Assembly (NCBI GenBank): GCA_964368625.1
Contig: CAYJBH010000012.1
Span: 1 to 64,000, forward strand
Direction: 5' to 3'
DNA length: 64,000 nucleotides
Source of the DNA: CAYJBH01 sp964368625
GTDB lineage: Bacteria > Bacillota > Clostridia > Oscillospirales > Ruminococcaceae
In this document: piece after piece, positions 1 to 8,535 of the stretch
Numbering within the stretch: the first letter of the stretch is position 1
Layout of the letters: the number at the start of each line of letters is the position of its first letter
Made by a program: the position numbers and the translations under genes
Notes under the pieces: model-generated
Database searches by the model: none
What the model saw: only the letters and a program-made list of their open reading frames with translations
What the model was told of the DNA's origin: nothing

Positions 1-57
1 GCTAATCACCCCGCTTTTTCTAATCTCTTTAGGGTCTACAACCAAACACTTTGGCAT
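1..57 (-). CDS. E1 component of 2-oxoacid/acetoin dehydrogenase, N-terminus only
   Basis: Only the first 19 codons are inside the window; the gene runs off the left edge. They read MPKCLVVDPKEIRKSGVIS from an ATG at 57, preceded by AAAGGAAT at a normal ribosome-binding distance. I recall this type of start (MPK...VDP.E.RK.G.I) from thiamine-pyrophosphate-dependent E1 subunits of clostridial 2-oxoacid or acetoin dehydrogenases. The position, directly downstream of E2 and E3 on the same strand, fits. E1 would decarboxylate or cleave the substrate and pass the acyl group to the lipoyl arm of E2. Whether this is an alpha subunit or an alpha/beta fusion cannot be seen. Confidence 0.55.
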   Translation of the reverse strand, partial: MPKCLVVDPKEIRKSGVIS

Positions 58-78
58 AATATTATTCCTTTCTTTAGG

Positions 79-1446
79 TTACTCTATCTCAAATAATGCT
101 TCTCTTATAATTTCACAAACTGTAGGATGTGGGAACACCAATTTTTTAATGCCGTCTATCGGCAGACGGTTACCTATCATAAGTGCGGCACCGTATATAC
201 TCTCGGAGCTGGAATTTCCAACCATCGATACACCCAGGATGCACTCGTTCTTTTTATCATACACAAGCTTAATAAATCCGTCGCCCTTCTCGTTTTCTGC
301 CAGGTAACGTCCGCTATAAGCCATGGGAAGCTGTATGCATTCACAGTCGTAACCCTTTTGTTTTGCGCTCTGCTCGGTTTCACCCACAGCCGCAACCTCA
401 GGATTTGTGTAGATAACCGAGGGGATTGCACCATACTCCATGATATCGCCCTTACCAACAATGTTATTAACAGCAACCTCTGCCTCGCGATATGCTGTAT
501 GTGCAAGCATTATCTTGCCGTTAACATCGCCGATTGCATAAACGCCCTCAACATTGGTTCGCATATAATCATCGGTAACAACAGCACCCCTATCGGTGTA
601 GATATCAAGTGTTTCTAAGCCAATATTTGCAGTGTTTGGGCGGCGGCCGATAGAAAGCAGAACCTTTTCGCCCTTAACCTCAACCTTCTCTTTGCCGTCT
701 TCAAAGGTAACACCATCTTCACCGATAGAGGTAACCTTACAGCCCAGGCGAAATTCAATTCCCTTTTTCTTATAGTTTGCAAGCAGATTTTCTGCTATAT
801 CAGCATCTATAGGTCCGCCGATAGAGTTTAACATCTCAACAACGGTAACCTTGCTTCCTACCGAGTTGTAGTATGACGCCATCTCAAGGCCGATAACACC
901 ACCACCGATAACAACCATGCTTTCCGGAATAGTTGTAAGCGCCAAAACTTCACGATTTGTCATCGCAAATCCGGATTCAACAGCATTCATTAAACCATCA
1001 ATAGGAGGCAACATCGGGCTACTTCCGGTAGCTATAATAAGCTGTTTTGCTAAAAACTCCTTGCCGTCGCACTCCACAGCAAAACCACCGTCAACACGAC
1101 CCTTAATAGCGGCATCGCCGTTAACAACCTCTACACCGTGTTTTTTCATCTTCATTCCAACACCGGCTACAAGCTTTTTAACAATCTTATCCTTACGAGC
1201 GATAACCTTTTTCTGGTCGATTGAGGCGCCCTCTACGGTAACGCCATAGTCCCTACCATGCATCGCATAGTCGTAGATTTTAGCACTGTGTAAAAGTGCT
1301 TTAGATGGTATACAGCCCTCGTTTAGGCAAACTCCGCCAAGAGCACGTTTTTCAAAAAGAGTTACCGCCTTACCTGCCGCTGCGGCTCTCTCTGCTGCGC
1401 AGTATCCACCCGGACCACCGCCGATTACAATTATATCTTTCACCAC
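79..1446 (-). CDS. lpdA: dihydrolipoamide dehydrogenase (E3)
   Basis: This 455-residue flavoprotein reoxidises the dihydrolipoyl group of E2 and passes electrons through FAD and a disulfide to NAD+. The FAD-binding GGGPGGY lies at residues 9-15 and the redox-active CLNEGC at 40-45. A second nucleotide-binding GGGVIGLE lies near 178, and the His-Pro-Thr dyad of the dimer-interface active site is near 440. Length is normal. The start is GTG (two GTG codons in a row) behind AAGGAG. It lies 19 bp downstream of E2 and 21 bp upstream of the E1 start, so the three are one operon. It carries no lipoyl domain of its own. Confidence 0.93.
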   Translation of the reverse strand: MVKDIIVIGGGPGGYCAAERAAAAGKAVTLFEKRALGGVCLNEGCIPSKALLHSAKIYDYAMHGRDYGVTVEGASIDQKKVIARKDKIVKKLVAGVGMKMKKHGVEVVNGDAAIKGRVDGGFAVECDGKEFLAKQLIIATGSSPMLPPIDGLMNAVESGFAMTNREVLALTTIPESMVVIGGGVIGLEMASYYNSVGSKVTVVEMLNSIGGPIDADIAENLLANYKKKGIEFRLGCKVTSIGEDGVTFEDGKEKVEVKGEKVLLSIGRRPNTANIGLETLDIYTDRGAVVTDDYMRTNVEGVYAIGDVNGKIMLAHTAYREAEVAVNNIVGKGDIMEYGAIPSVIYTNPEVAAVGETEQSAKQKGYDCECIQLPMAYSGRYLAENEKGDGFIKLVYDKKNECILGVSMVGNSSSESIYGAALMIGNRLPIDGIKKLVFPHPTVCEIIREALFEIE

Positions 1447-1465
1447 TAATTCTCCTTTTATTTAG

Positions 1466-2725
1466 TTAGTCAACCAACAATAGGCTGAAGTTAGTAAGAG
1501 CCTCACAGACATCCTTCATAAATCTTGCCGCCGGTGCTCCGTCTAATGCACGATGATCAAAGGTTAGCGAAAGACCCATAGCCTGATAGCTTGTTATCGA
1601 ACCGTTAACGGTTTTAAACTTTTCACTAAGCGAGCAGACACCAAGTATACCAACCTCCGGAGGATTAATAACAGGGGTAAAGCTATCTACACCGAGATTA
1701 CCGAGATTTGTTACTGTAAATGTTCCTCCGGCAAGTAAATCGGGACTAATGCTTCCGGTTTGTGCCGCCGAAGCAATCGCCTTCATCTGTGCCGAAAGCT
1801 CGGGAAGACTCATGTTTTCTGCCGCCATTAGTTTTGGAACAAGTAAACCCTTTTCGGTATCCACCGCAACACCGAGGTTAACGGTGTTAAACTGACGGGT
1901 TAGGTCATCATAGTAGTTTGCATTCATCTCGGGATGTTTTAACAACACCTTTACTACAGCAAATAAAACAATGTCGTTTAGCGTTATCTTTTCAAGATGT
2001 GGCTTTTTGCTGTTCTTAAACGATGCACGAAGCTTAAGTATCTCGGTGGCATCAAAGCTACTGCTAAGTGATAGCTGCGCCATAGTTGAAAGTGATGCAT
2101 GCATTGTTTTAGCAATAACCTTGCGAATATTTGAATGTGGGATATCCTCCGAAATCGGGCCGGATATAACAGGGAGCATATCGGCACCATTTGCCATAAC
2201 CCTGCGCACATCGCGCTCTATAACTCTACCGTTTGGTCCTGTTCCGGTTGCAGAAGAAAGTGCTACTCCGTTTTTAGCCGCAAGGCCTCTTGCCCTCGGA
2301 GATATTCCACCCGAAACCGTTTCGGCTACAACAGCCATTGCCGGTGCAGCAGGTGCTACGCTAATAGCCGGTGCAGTTGCTGCCGGTGCCGCCGGTGCTG
2401 CATTGGCGGCGGGAGCAGCTGCCGTTGTCGTTGCAGCAGAGGGGACAGCTTCTGCCGAACTTGGTGCAAACTCAGCTGTATCCTCGCCTTTAGTTCCTAT
2501 AACACAGATATTATTAAGAGCAGGGACGTCGTCGCCCTCGCTATAAAAAACTGCAAGAATCTCTCCGCTTTCTTCCGAGGCCTCGTCGAAGGAAGCCTTA
2601 TCGGTCTCATAAGAGAAAAGTAGATCGCCCTTGTTAACGGTATCGCCTACGCCCTTGTGCCATTTAGAAAGTATACATTCCTCAACCGTAATTCCCGGTT
2701 TTGGCATTACTATTGCCTTTGCCAT
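1466..2725 (-). CDS. lipoyl-dependent acyltransferase E2 of 2-oxoacid/acetoin dehydrogenase
   Basis: This 419-residue protein is the core of the complex. It has one N-terminal lipoyl domain (about 1-80) with the lipoylated lysine K43 in ETDKA. An Ala/Pro-rich hinge follows (about 85-135), then a peripheral subunit-binding domain (about 141-177, ISPRARGLAAKNG). The catalytic acyltransferase domain has the His...Asp-Gly pair (H391, D395 in HRALDG). The start is ATG behind AAGGGGG. The substrate could be pyruvate, a branched-chain oxoacid or acetoin; sequence alone does not decide. The neighbouring dehydrogenase and DeoR regulator suggest a catabolic complex for one substrate, not housekeeping PDH. 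Confidence 0.9.
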   Translation of the reverse strand: MAKAIVMPKPGITVEECILSKWHKGVGDTVNKGDLLFSYETDKASFDEASEESGEILAVFYSEGDDVPALNNICVIGTKGEDTAEFAPSSAEAVPSAATTTAAAPAANAAPAAPAATAPAISVAPAAPAMAVVAETVSGGISPRARGLAAKNGVALSSATGTGPNGRVIERDVRRVMANGADMLPVISGPISEDIPHSNIRKVIAKTMHASLSTMAQLSLSSSFDATEILKLRASFKNSKKPHLEKITLNDIVLFAVVKVLLKHPEMNANYYDDLTRQFNTVNLGVAVDTEKGLLVPKLMAAENMSLPELSAQMKAIASAAQTGSISPDLLAGGTFTVTNLGNLGVDSFTPVINPPEVGILGVCSLSEKFKTVNGSITSYQAMGLSLTFDHRALDGAPAARFMKDVCEALTNFSLLLVD

Positions 2726-2737
2726 AAAAAATCCCCC

Positions 2738-3991
2738 TTATATTTTCTTTCCGTTTTCAATTATGTATTTTTCTGCCGCAACCGTCCACACCTTGTTTGG
2801 ACAAAGCTTTGCAAGCTCTGCAAAGAATGGGTCGCTCTCACCCAGCTTCTCAAAATCGTCGATTGCAGTTAGCGGCATGCTCACATGGGTGTAGATCAGT
2901 TTTTTACCACCAGGTATCTTTGGCAGATTTAAGGTTGTTTCTACCGTTGCATCAAGACCACCTACATGTGTAATCATAAATGTTGGGTTTATCTTGCGTT
3001 CCTTTAGGTATCCCAGAACCTCTATGAGGTCATCGTTGTTGCCACCGGAAGCCGCCGCAAGATGGCTTGCATTATAATGAACATTATAAAAATTAAGTGG
3101 TGCTTTAAATCCGGTATCACTAGGACCTGCAAAAAAATTAAGACAACCATCACGTGCAAGTATTGCATCACCCTGCTCTATAAGTGCAGGAATCGGTGCC
3201 ATAACAAAAACATCATCATAACCTTTGCCATCGGTAAGGCTCATTAGTATTGCCTCGGCATCACAGTCGGATGTGTTCTGATAAATTAGCTCAACTCCAC
3301 GCTCCTTTGCATATTCCTCCGAAAGATATGTTTTAGCGCGTTCAATACGGGCGGCATCGATATCGGTAACAACCACCTTGGCAGGACGGATATCGGCGGC
3401 AAGCGAGTGCTGAATTGCACAGATACCCATAGGTCCGCAACCGGCAATAATACAAAGGTTACCACCCTTTTTAATGCCCATCTCATGAACATAGCTACCC
3501 GGCTTTGTGTGGTAGTTTGCGTTAAAAGAACCTACAACGCAGGAAACAGGCTCGGCAAGAGAGCCAAGGAAAAATGCTTCACCCTCGTAGGGGAGCAGGC
3601 AGTCCATCTCCATAACAACCTCGGGGATAATTATGTAGGTTGCATCTCCGCCGATATACTCAAACGAGTAACCCGGCGCATCTAAGGAGCCTTTATAGTT
3701 AAGTGCAGGCTGAATTGCAAAGCGTTGACCCGGCTTAAATTTATCCGCATGCTTAGCTCCAACCTCTACTATCTCGCCACAAAATTCATGGCCTAGAATT
3801 ATCGGGTTGGTTGAACAGTTGTTCGGAACGCGTTTATGGTCCTCACCCTGAACCGCTGCCTTGTATGACGACATGCATAGTGTATCGGTAACAACCTTTG
3901 CAAGTATCTCACCTTCGGTAATCTGCGGGAGTTCAAATTCCTCTACCCTAACATCCGATTTTCCGTAAAGCCTCAATGCCTTAGTCTTCAT
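2738..3991 (-). CDS. zinc-dependent medium-chain dehydrogenase, YggP / L-sorbose-1-phosphate reductase type
   Basis: This 417-residue MDR-superfamily oxidoreductase resembles E. coli YggP and SorE-type sorbose-1-phosphate reductases as I recall them, including the stretches HKRVP, GHE, LNFFAGP, FNFYNVHYN/LNFYNVHYN and VLNLPDIPGGKKLIY-like. Catalytic zinc ligands are visible as C39 and H68-E69, and the Rossmann loop reads GCGPMG. The structural-zinc cysteine cluster of alcohol dehydrogenases is absent. Its likely job is NAD(P)-linked oxidation or reduction of a polyol or ketose, perhaps phosphorylated. It overlaps the deoR gene by 11 bp and sits 12 bp upstream of E2, so it is translationally coupled to the regulator. 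The exact substrate is unknown. Confidence 0.75.
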   Translation of the reverse strand: MKTKALRLYGKSDVRVEEFELPQITEGEILAKVVTDTLCMSSYKAAVQGEDHKRVPNNCSTNPIILGHEFCGEIVEVGAKHADKFKPGQRFAIQPALNYKGSLDAPGYSFEYIGGDATYIIIPEVVMEMDCLLPYEGEAFFLGSLAEPVSCVVGSFNANYHTKPGSYVHEMGIKKGGNLCIIAGCGPMGICAIQHSLAADIRPAKVVVTDIDAARIERAKTYLSEEYAKERGVELIYQNTSDCDAEAILMSLTDGKGYDDVFVMAPIPALIEQGDAILARDGCLNFFAGPSDTGFKAPLNFYNVHYNASHLAAASGGNNDDLIEVLGYLKERKINPTFMITHVGGLDATVETTLNLPKIPGGKKLIYTHVSMPLTAIDDFEKLGESDPFFAELAKLCPNKVWTVAAEKYIIENGKKI

Positions 3992-4778
3992 TTTTTGCCC
4001 TTTCTTTTCTTGTTGTTCTTCTTATATTAAATACAATATTTTTGTTTAGCGACCTTATGTGTTTTTTGTAATCAGTGGGAAAAATCTTTGTTGTTACTAT
4101 AACATCAACATCGGCAGGGCTGCAAAAGGTGTGGTGCATAGATTTTGAAACCTTGGTCTCGTCTATAAGCATAATAACCCTCGAGGCTTTTGAGATAATA
4201 AATCTTTTAAGATCTGCCTCGCTTTGGTTTCCACAGCTAAACTCACTGCCGGGAGCATATCCCGAGGCTACCATAAACACGGTATCGAAGTTGACATTCT
4301 TAATCGATTCAATAGCGCCCGACCCAGAGAGAGAAAGATTCTGTCTGTTAAGTCTGCCGCCTGTAAGGTGAACCGTAATGTTAGATTTTTGGCACAAAAT
4401 TCCGGCAATGTTAGTTCCGGTTGTATAAACGGTTATAGCCCTATCGTTCATAATTCTTGCAAGCCAGTCGGTAGTTGATCCGCTATCTAAAAATATAAGG
4501 CAGCCATCGTTTATATATTCTATTGCCGCATTAGAAATTGCCGTTTTGTGTTCCTGGTTTTCGGCAGCTCGTTTTGCTAGTGCATCCTCCTGATAAAGAG
4601 AATTGGTTCGCCTCGCTCCTCCTCGAATTTTTATTAACAAACCCTCTGTAGCCAGCGCCTCTATGTCTCGCCTTAACGTCATCTGCGAAACATCCGGAAA
4701 AACATCTTCAAGTTCGTTTAAGTATATAAAGGTATTTGCGTTGCAAAGACTTAATATCCGCTCTTGTCGCTCGTTCAT
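3981..4778 (-). CDS. DeoR-family transcriptional repressor
   Basis: This 265-residue regulator has an N-terminal winged helix (about 1-55; recognition helix near MTLRRDIEALATEGLL and the wing IRGGARR). A DeoRC sugar-phosphate-binding domain follows, with the phosphate-binding signature DSGSTT near residue 98. Family members repress carbohydrate operons and release DNA on binding a phosphorylated sugar. It is the first gene of the operon and overlaps the dehydrogenase it probably controls. A perfect consensus promoter and an AT-rich palindrome lie immediately upstream, consistent with autorepression. Confidence 0.85.
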   Translation of the reverse strand: MNERQERILSLCNANTFIYLNELEDVFPDVSQMTLRRDIEALATEGLLIKIRGGARRTNSLYQEDALAKRAAENQEHKTAISNAAIEYINDGCLIFLDSGSTTDWLARIMNDRAITVYTTGTNIAGILCQKSNITVHLTGGRLNRQNLSLSGSGAIESIKNVNFDTVFMVASGYAPGSEFSCGNQSEADLKRFIISKASRVIMLIDETKVSKSMHHTFCSPADVDVIVTTKIFPTDYKKHIRSLNKNIVFNIRRTTRKERAKNED

Positions 4779-4813
4779 CGTTACACCATTTGTGAATATT
4801 TGAAATTTTATGT

Positions 4814-4839
4814 TATGTTTATAACGTTATTATAACATA
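4814..4839. promoter_or_regulatory. candidate DeoR operator
   Basis: The perfect palindrome ATAACGTTAT (4821-4830) overlaps the end of the -10 box and the start site of deoR. It is flanked by TATGTT (4814-4819) and AACATA (4834-4839) as imperfect outer arms, offset by 2 bp. Assignment to DeoR is inferred from position. Confidence 0.4.
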
Positions 4840-4856
4840 TTATGTAATGTTGTCAA
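4829..4856 (-). promoter_or_regulatory. consensus sigma-A promoter of the deoR-dehydrogenase operon
   Basis: Read on the minus strand, TTGACA (4851-4856) and TATAAT (4829-4834) are separated by 16 bp, an exact match to both consensus hexamers. Such a strong promoter normally needs a repressor, here presumably the DeoR protein. Confidence 0.8.
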
Positions 4857-4894
4857 CATAGATATGTTAATTAAAAAAAATATTTTACCATCGG

Positions 4895-4923
4895 TTGCTT
4901 TAAACGTTTTTCTATGTTAAAAT
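4895..4923 (+). promoter_or_regulatory. lepA promoter
   Basis: TTGCTT (4895-4900), a 17-bp spacer and TAAAAT (4918-4923) form a reasonable sigma-A promoter. TAAGGAG follows at about 4937-4943, in front of the lepA ATG. Confidence 0.6.
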
Positions 4924-4956
4924 GTATAAGACTATGTAAGGAGTAAAAACACTGTA

Positions 4957-6759
4957 ATGGAAAGACAAAAGCATATACGCAATTTCAGTATAATAGCGCA
5001 TATCGACCACGGCAAATCAACGCTTGCCGATCGAATATTAGAAAAGACCAGCGCAGTCGAGGAAAGGTTGATGGAAAATCAGCTGCTAGATAATATGGAT
5101 ATCGAGCGTGAGCGCGGAATAACCATTAAAGCAAGGGCTGTTACCATCGACTATAGCGCTGCCGACGGTAACCGTTACGAGCTTAATCTTATCGACACGC
5201 CGGGACACGTTGACTTCAACTATGAGGTTAGCCGCAGTCTTGCAGCCTGTGAAGGCGCTATACTGGTTATCGATGCCTCTCAGGGTGTTGAGGCTCAAAC
5301 CCTTGCAAACACCTATCTTGCGGTAGAGGGCGGTCTTGAAATCGTACCTATTCTAAATAAGATCGATCTACCGAGTGCCGACCCACAGAGGGTTGCACAG
5401 GAGGTTGAGGATATAATAGGAATACCCTGCCTTGAGGCTCCTCATGTTTCGGCTAAACAGGGTGTTGGAATACAGGAAGTTCTAGAGGCTGTTGTAAGAG
5501 ATGTCCCCCCACCTTCGGGCGATATGGACGCACCATTTAGAGCTCTTATATTTGATAGCGTTTACGACAGCTATAAAGGCGTTATCGTTTATATTCGAGT
5601 AATGGACGGTAGTGTTACTGTTGGCGACACCATAAAGATGTTTCGCTCAGGAACCGAATATGTTGTAACCGAGGTTGGCCATAACGGAGCTATATCCATG
5701 ACCCCTACCGGAAAACTTCATGCCGGCCAGGTTGGATACCTGTGTGCTTCCATAAAAAATGTTAGAGACACCAGGGTGGGTGACACTGTTATGCTTGCCG
5801 AAAACCCGGCCTCGGAACCACTACCGGGATACCGACCTGTAGTTCCGATGGTTTATTGCGGTATCTACCCTGCCGACGGAAGCAGATATAATGATCTACG
5901 TGAAGCTCTCGACCGACTGCTTTTAAACGATGCTTCTCTTTCCTTTGTTCCTGAAACATCGGTAGCTCTGGGCTTTGGATTTAGATGTGGATTTTTAGGC
6001 TTACTGCATCTCGAGGTTGTTATCGAGCGCTTAGAGCGAGAATTTATGATGGAGCTTGTTACCACGGCACCATCGGTTGAATATAGGCTCACCCTTACTG
6101 ATGGAACTGTAATGATGATTGATAACCCTACAAACTATCCTGAGGTTACCAAGATTGCAAGCAGCGAAGAGCCATTTGTTAATGCACATGTTTATACCCC
6201 AACCGACTATGTTGGTGCATTAATGGACCTTTGTCAGGATCGTCGCGGAATTTTTAAGGATATGAAATATATCGATCCCACAAGGGTTGACCTTCATTAC
6301 CTGCTCCCCCTTGGCGAAATTGTTTATGACTTTTTTGATACCATAAAGAGCCGTAGCCGTGGTTATGCCAGCTATGAATATGAGCTGTGCGGATATGAGA
6401 AATCAAAACTTTGTAGACTTGATATAATGCTTAACGGCGAGATAGTTGATGCCTTTTCATTGATCGTTCATGCCGATAAGGCATATGAGCGTGGTCGCAG
6501 AATTGCCGAAAAGCTAAAGGAGAGTATTCCAAGGCAGATGTTTGAGGTGCCTATCCAGGCAGCAATCGGCGGCAAAATCATTGCAAGAGAGACGGTTAGT
6601 GCAATGCGAAAGGATGTTCTTGCTAAATGTTACGGAGGTGACATCACCCGTAAAAAGAAGTTGCTTGAAAAGCAAAAAGAGGGTAAAAAGAAGATGCGCC
6701 AGCTTGGTAGCGTAGAGGTGCCGAGCGAGGCATTCACCGCAGTTTTGAAGTTAGATTAG
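4957..6759 (+). CDS. lepA: elongation factor 4 (LepA), back-translocating GTPase
   Basis: This 600-residue translational GTPase acts on stalled ribosomes or during small-subunit assembly. The G1 loop AHIDHGKST is at residues 14-22, followed by the switch-I region RERGITI, the G3 motif DTPGHVDF and the G4 motif NKID. The LepA-specific C-terminal domain ends with the basic KKKLLEKQKEGKKKMRQLG region typical of the family. Length matches other LepA proteins. The upstream gap is shared with the divergent deoR operon. In many Firmicutes lepA leads into hemN or dnaK genes; here an unrelated transporter follows. Confidence 0.96.
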   Translation: MERQKHIRNFSIIAHIDHGKSTLADRILEKTSAVEERLMENQLLDNMDIERERGITIKARAVTIDYSAADGNRYELNLIDTPGHVDFNYEVSRSLAACEGAILVIDASQGVEAQTLANTYLAVEGGLEIVPILNKIDLPSADPQRVAQEVEDIIGIPCLEAPHVSAKQGVGIQEVLEAVVRDVPPPSGDMDAPFRALIFDSVYDSYKGVIVYIRVMDGSVTVGDTIKMFRSGTEYVVTEVGHNGAISMTPTGKLHAGQVGYLCASIKNVRDTRVGDTVMLAENPASEPLPGYRPVVPMVYCGIYPADGSRYNDLREALDRLLLNDASLSFVPETSVALGFGFRCGFLGLLHLEVVIERLEREFMMELVTTAPSVEYRLTLTDGTVMMIDNPTNYPEVTKIASSEEPFVNAHVYTPTDYVGALMDLCQDRRGIFKDMKYIDPTRVDLHYLLPLGEIVYDFFDTIKSRSRGYASYEYELCGYEKSKLCRLDIMLNGEIVDAFSLIVHADKAYERGRRIAEKLKESIPRQMFEVPIQAAIGGKIIARETVSAMRKDVLAKCYGGDITRKKKLLEKQKEGKKKMRQLGSVEVPSEAFTAVLKLD

Positions 6760-6783
6760 TATTTAAAGAACGGAACAACATTT

Positions 6784-7725
6784 ATGGAAATTGCGGTTAT
6801 TCTTTTTAAGCAGATTATCGTTATGATTTTGCTAATGGGAATTGGGTTCTTTTTAAGCAAAAGAAAACTACTTAGCCAAACCACCATTGATGAGCTAACC
6901 AACCTTCTTTTACTGGTAGTTATAAGTGCAACCATCATGGCTTCGTTTCAGGCGGATTACTCCCCCGAGGCATCCCGAAACCTTGCTTTCAGCCTTGTTC
7001 TGTCTATGGTAGTTATGGCGATGGGTGTTGTTATTGCCACAATATGTTTTGGAACACAAACCGTGCGCCGCAAGCTTTGTGTTATGGGTGCAGCTTACTC
7101 AAACAGTGGGTTTATGGCTTTCCCCCTACTCCTTGCTACATTTGGAGAGATTGGCATTTTTTACGGCACCGCCTATGTTGCTATGTTTAACCTTTCTCTC
7201 TGGTCCCACGGGGTTACCATAATGTCGAGCGATGAAAAGGTTTCCTTTAAAAAGCGTGCTATCTCAATACTAAAAACCCCTGCAATCATCGCGGTAATTG
7301 CAGGGGTTATAACCTATATATTCAACATTAAATTTCCACCGATAGTAAACGATACCTTAGGATATATATCAGATCTAAACACCCCACTAGCCATGATACT
7401 TATAGGGGTATTTGTTTCTCGTTGTAACCTAAAAGAGATTTTTATCGACAAGATAATTCTTCCGGTGGTTGCAGTTAAGCTATTGGTAATCCCAATAGCT
7501 ACCATACTTCTATTCTATATAATAACCCGTTTTATCGAGTTGGATATAACTATGTTGCTCTCGGTTCTTATCTGTGCATCAACCTGTACCGCAAGCACGG
7601 TGGTATTACTATCTCAAAAATACGGTAGAAATGTCGATTTTGCTGTAAGGTTAGTTACATTTTCTACCCTTTGTTGTGTCGTAACCGTTCCGCTTGTAAC
7701 ATCTTTTGCGAGATTTGTTCTTTAG
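6784..7725 (+). CDS. AEC (auxin efflux carrier) family transporter
   Basis: This 313-residue hydrophobic protein has about ten predicted membrane segments in two halves, separated by a hydrophilic loop near residues 145-160. It resembles PIN/AEC carriers such as YfdV and malate permease, including ILLMGIGFFLSKR at the N-terminus and the A/S/T-rich last helices (ASTCTASTVVLLSQKYG). Family members export or import organic acids or auxin-like compounds; the substrate here is unknown. Start at ATG with a weak ribosome-binding site. Its stop overlaps the convergent acpS stop by 4 bp, leaving no room for a terminator. Confidence 0.85.
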   Translation: MEIAVILFKQIIVMILLMGIGFFLSKRKLLSQTTIDELTNLLLLVVISATIMASFQADYSPEASRNLAFSLVLSMVVMAMGVVIATICFGTQTVRRKLCVMGAAYSNSGFMAFPLLLATFGEIGIFYGTAYVAMFNLSLWSHGVTIMSSDEKVSFKKRAISILKTPAIIAVIAGVITYIFNIKFPPIVNDTLGYISDLNTPLAMILIGVFVSRCNLKEIFIDKIILPVVAVKLLVIPIATILLFYIITRFIELDITMLLSVLICASTCTASTVVLLSQKYGRNVDFAVRLVTFSTLCCVVTVPLVTSFARFVL

Positions 7726-8078
7726 CGTCCAAGAGTTACAACCACTATAGCTAATCCGCCCTCATGCGTAACCGAAACCGAAGGTCTGCTTCTACCACAC
7801 AGCCTTCTCGCCGGGCCTGCTAACTTTAAAAAGGGCCTGCCGTTAGGTCGATGTAGAAGCTCAACATCACGTAAAGAAAACCTAGTAAGTATCCCACAAC
7901 CTACAGCTTTTGAAAATGCCTCCTTTGCGGCAAAACAAGCTGCTGCGGTTTTGGGGTTAAATTTTCGTGCCGTAAGTTCGGCATATTCCCTTTCTCCGAA
8001 TACTCGTTTAACGAAATGTTCAGATTTTAGGCTCTTTTCAATTCTGCTGATTAACACAGCATCTATACCTATTTTCAA
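7722..8078 (-). CDS. acpS: holo-[acyl-carrier-protein] synthase
   Basis: This 118-residue enzyme transfers 4'-phosphopantetheine from CoA to the serine of acyl carrier protein. The N-terminal GIDAVLISRIE carries the Mg-binding Asp, and the second motif FAAKEAFSKAVG carries the Glu and Lys. The C-terminal SVSVTHEGGLAIVVV matches the family's beta-strand. Length is typical. The start is TTG at 8078 with GGGGAT as ribosome-binding site. In Bacillus subtilis acpS lies a few genes from the alr-ndoAI-ndoA toxin locus; here the toxin gene is directly divergent from acpS, which hints at a rearranged version of that neighbourhood. Confidence 0.9.
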   Translation of the reverse strand: MKIGIDAVLISRIEKSLKSEHFVKRVFGEREYAELTARKFNPKTAAACFAAKEAFSKAVGCGILTRFSLRDVELLHRPNGRPFLKLAGPARRLCGRSRPSVSVTHEGGLAIVVVTLGR

Positions 8079-8181
8079 TTTACTATCCCCACAATTTATT
8101 AATTAATTATACCTCGTATGGAATAAAAAGTAAAGTAACGGCAAAAATACCATTGCAACGTAATAATTAAAGGAGTTAGCA

Positions 8182-8526
8182 ATGGAGATAAAAAGAGGCG
8201 AGGTTTTTTATGCCGATTTAAGCCCGGTAGTAGGCTCAGAGCAGGGCGGAATAAGACCGGTACTTATTGTTCAAAACAATGTCGGTAATCGACACAGCCC
8301 TACCGTTATTGCCGCCGCTATAACAAGCAGAACAGGAAAAAACCCGCTACCGACACATATACCAATTAGCAGTGTCGACTGCGGACTTTCTAAAGATAGT
8401 GTAATATTGTTAGAACAGCTTAGAACGATAGACAAACGTAGACTCCGCGAAAAAACAGGCACAATTCCCGATGGACGGTTAAGGCAGGTAGATGGTGCTC
8501 TCGGCGTTAGTCTTGGTCTACAATAG
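8182..8526 (+). CDS. ndoA: MazF/NdoA-type mRNA interferase toxin without visible antitoxin
   Basis: This 114-residue PemK/MazF-fold endoribonuclease cuts mRNA at short sequence motifs. The family signature RGEVFYADLSPVVGSEQGGIRPVLIVQ begins at residue 5, with the later conserved SLxRxEQLRTIDKRRL-like stretch present as SKDSVILLEQLRTIDKRRL. Ribosome-binding site AAAGGAG precedes the ATG. No MazE/NdoAI antitoxin gene lies upstream: the 103-bp gap to divergent acpS is too short, and spoVAE follows 9 bp downstream. Either the antitoxin is encoded elsewhere or the toxin is controlled in another way. Confidence 0.9.
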   Translation: MEIKRGEVFYADLSPVVGSEQGGIRPVLIVQNNVGNRHSPTVIAAAITSRTGKNPLPTHIPISSVDCGLSKDSVILLEQLRTIDKRRLREKTGTIPDGRLRQVDGALGVSLGLQ

Positions 8527-8535
8527 GAGGATAAC

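Noticed and set aside
127..618. Open frame of 163 codons on the plus strand
   Set aside because: It lies fully inside lpdA on the opposite strand and has no family features.
1971..2623. Long open frames on the plus strand opposite the E2 gene
   Set aside because: They are mirror images of the Ala/Pro-rich E2 linker and have no ribosome-binding site or recognisable domain.
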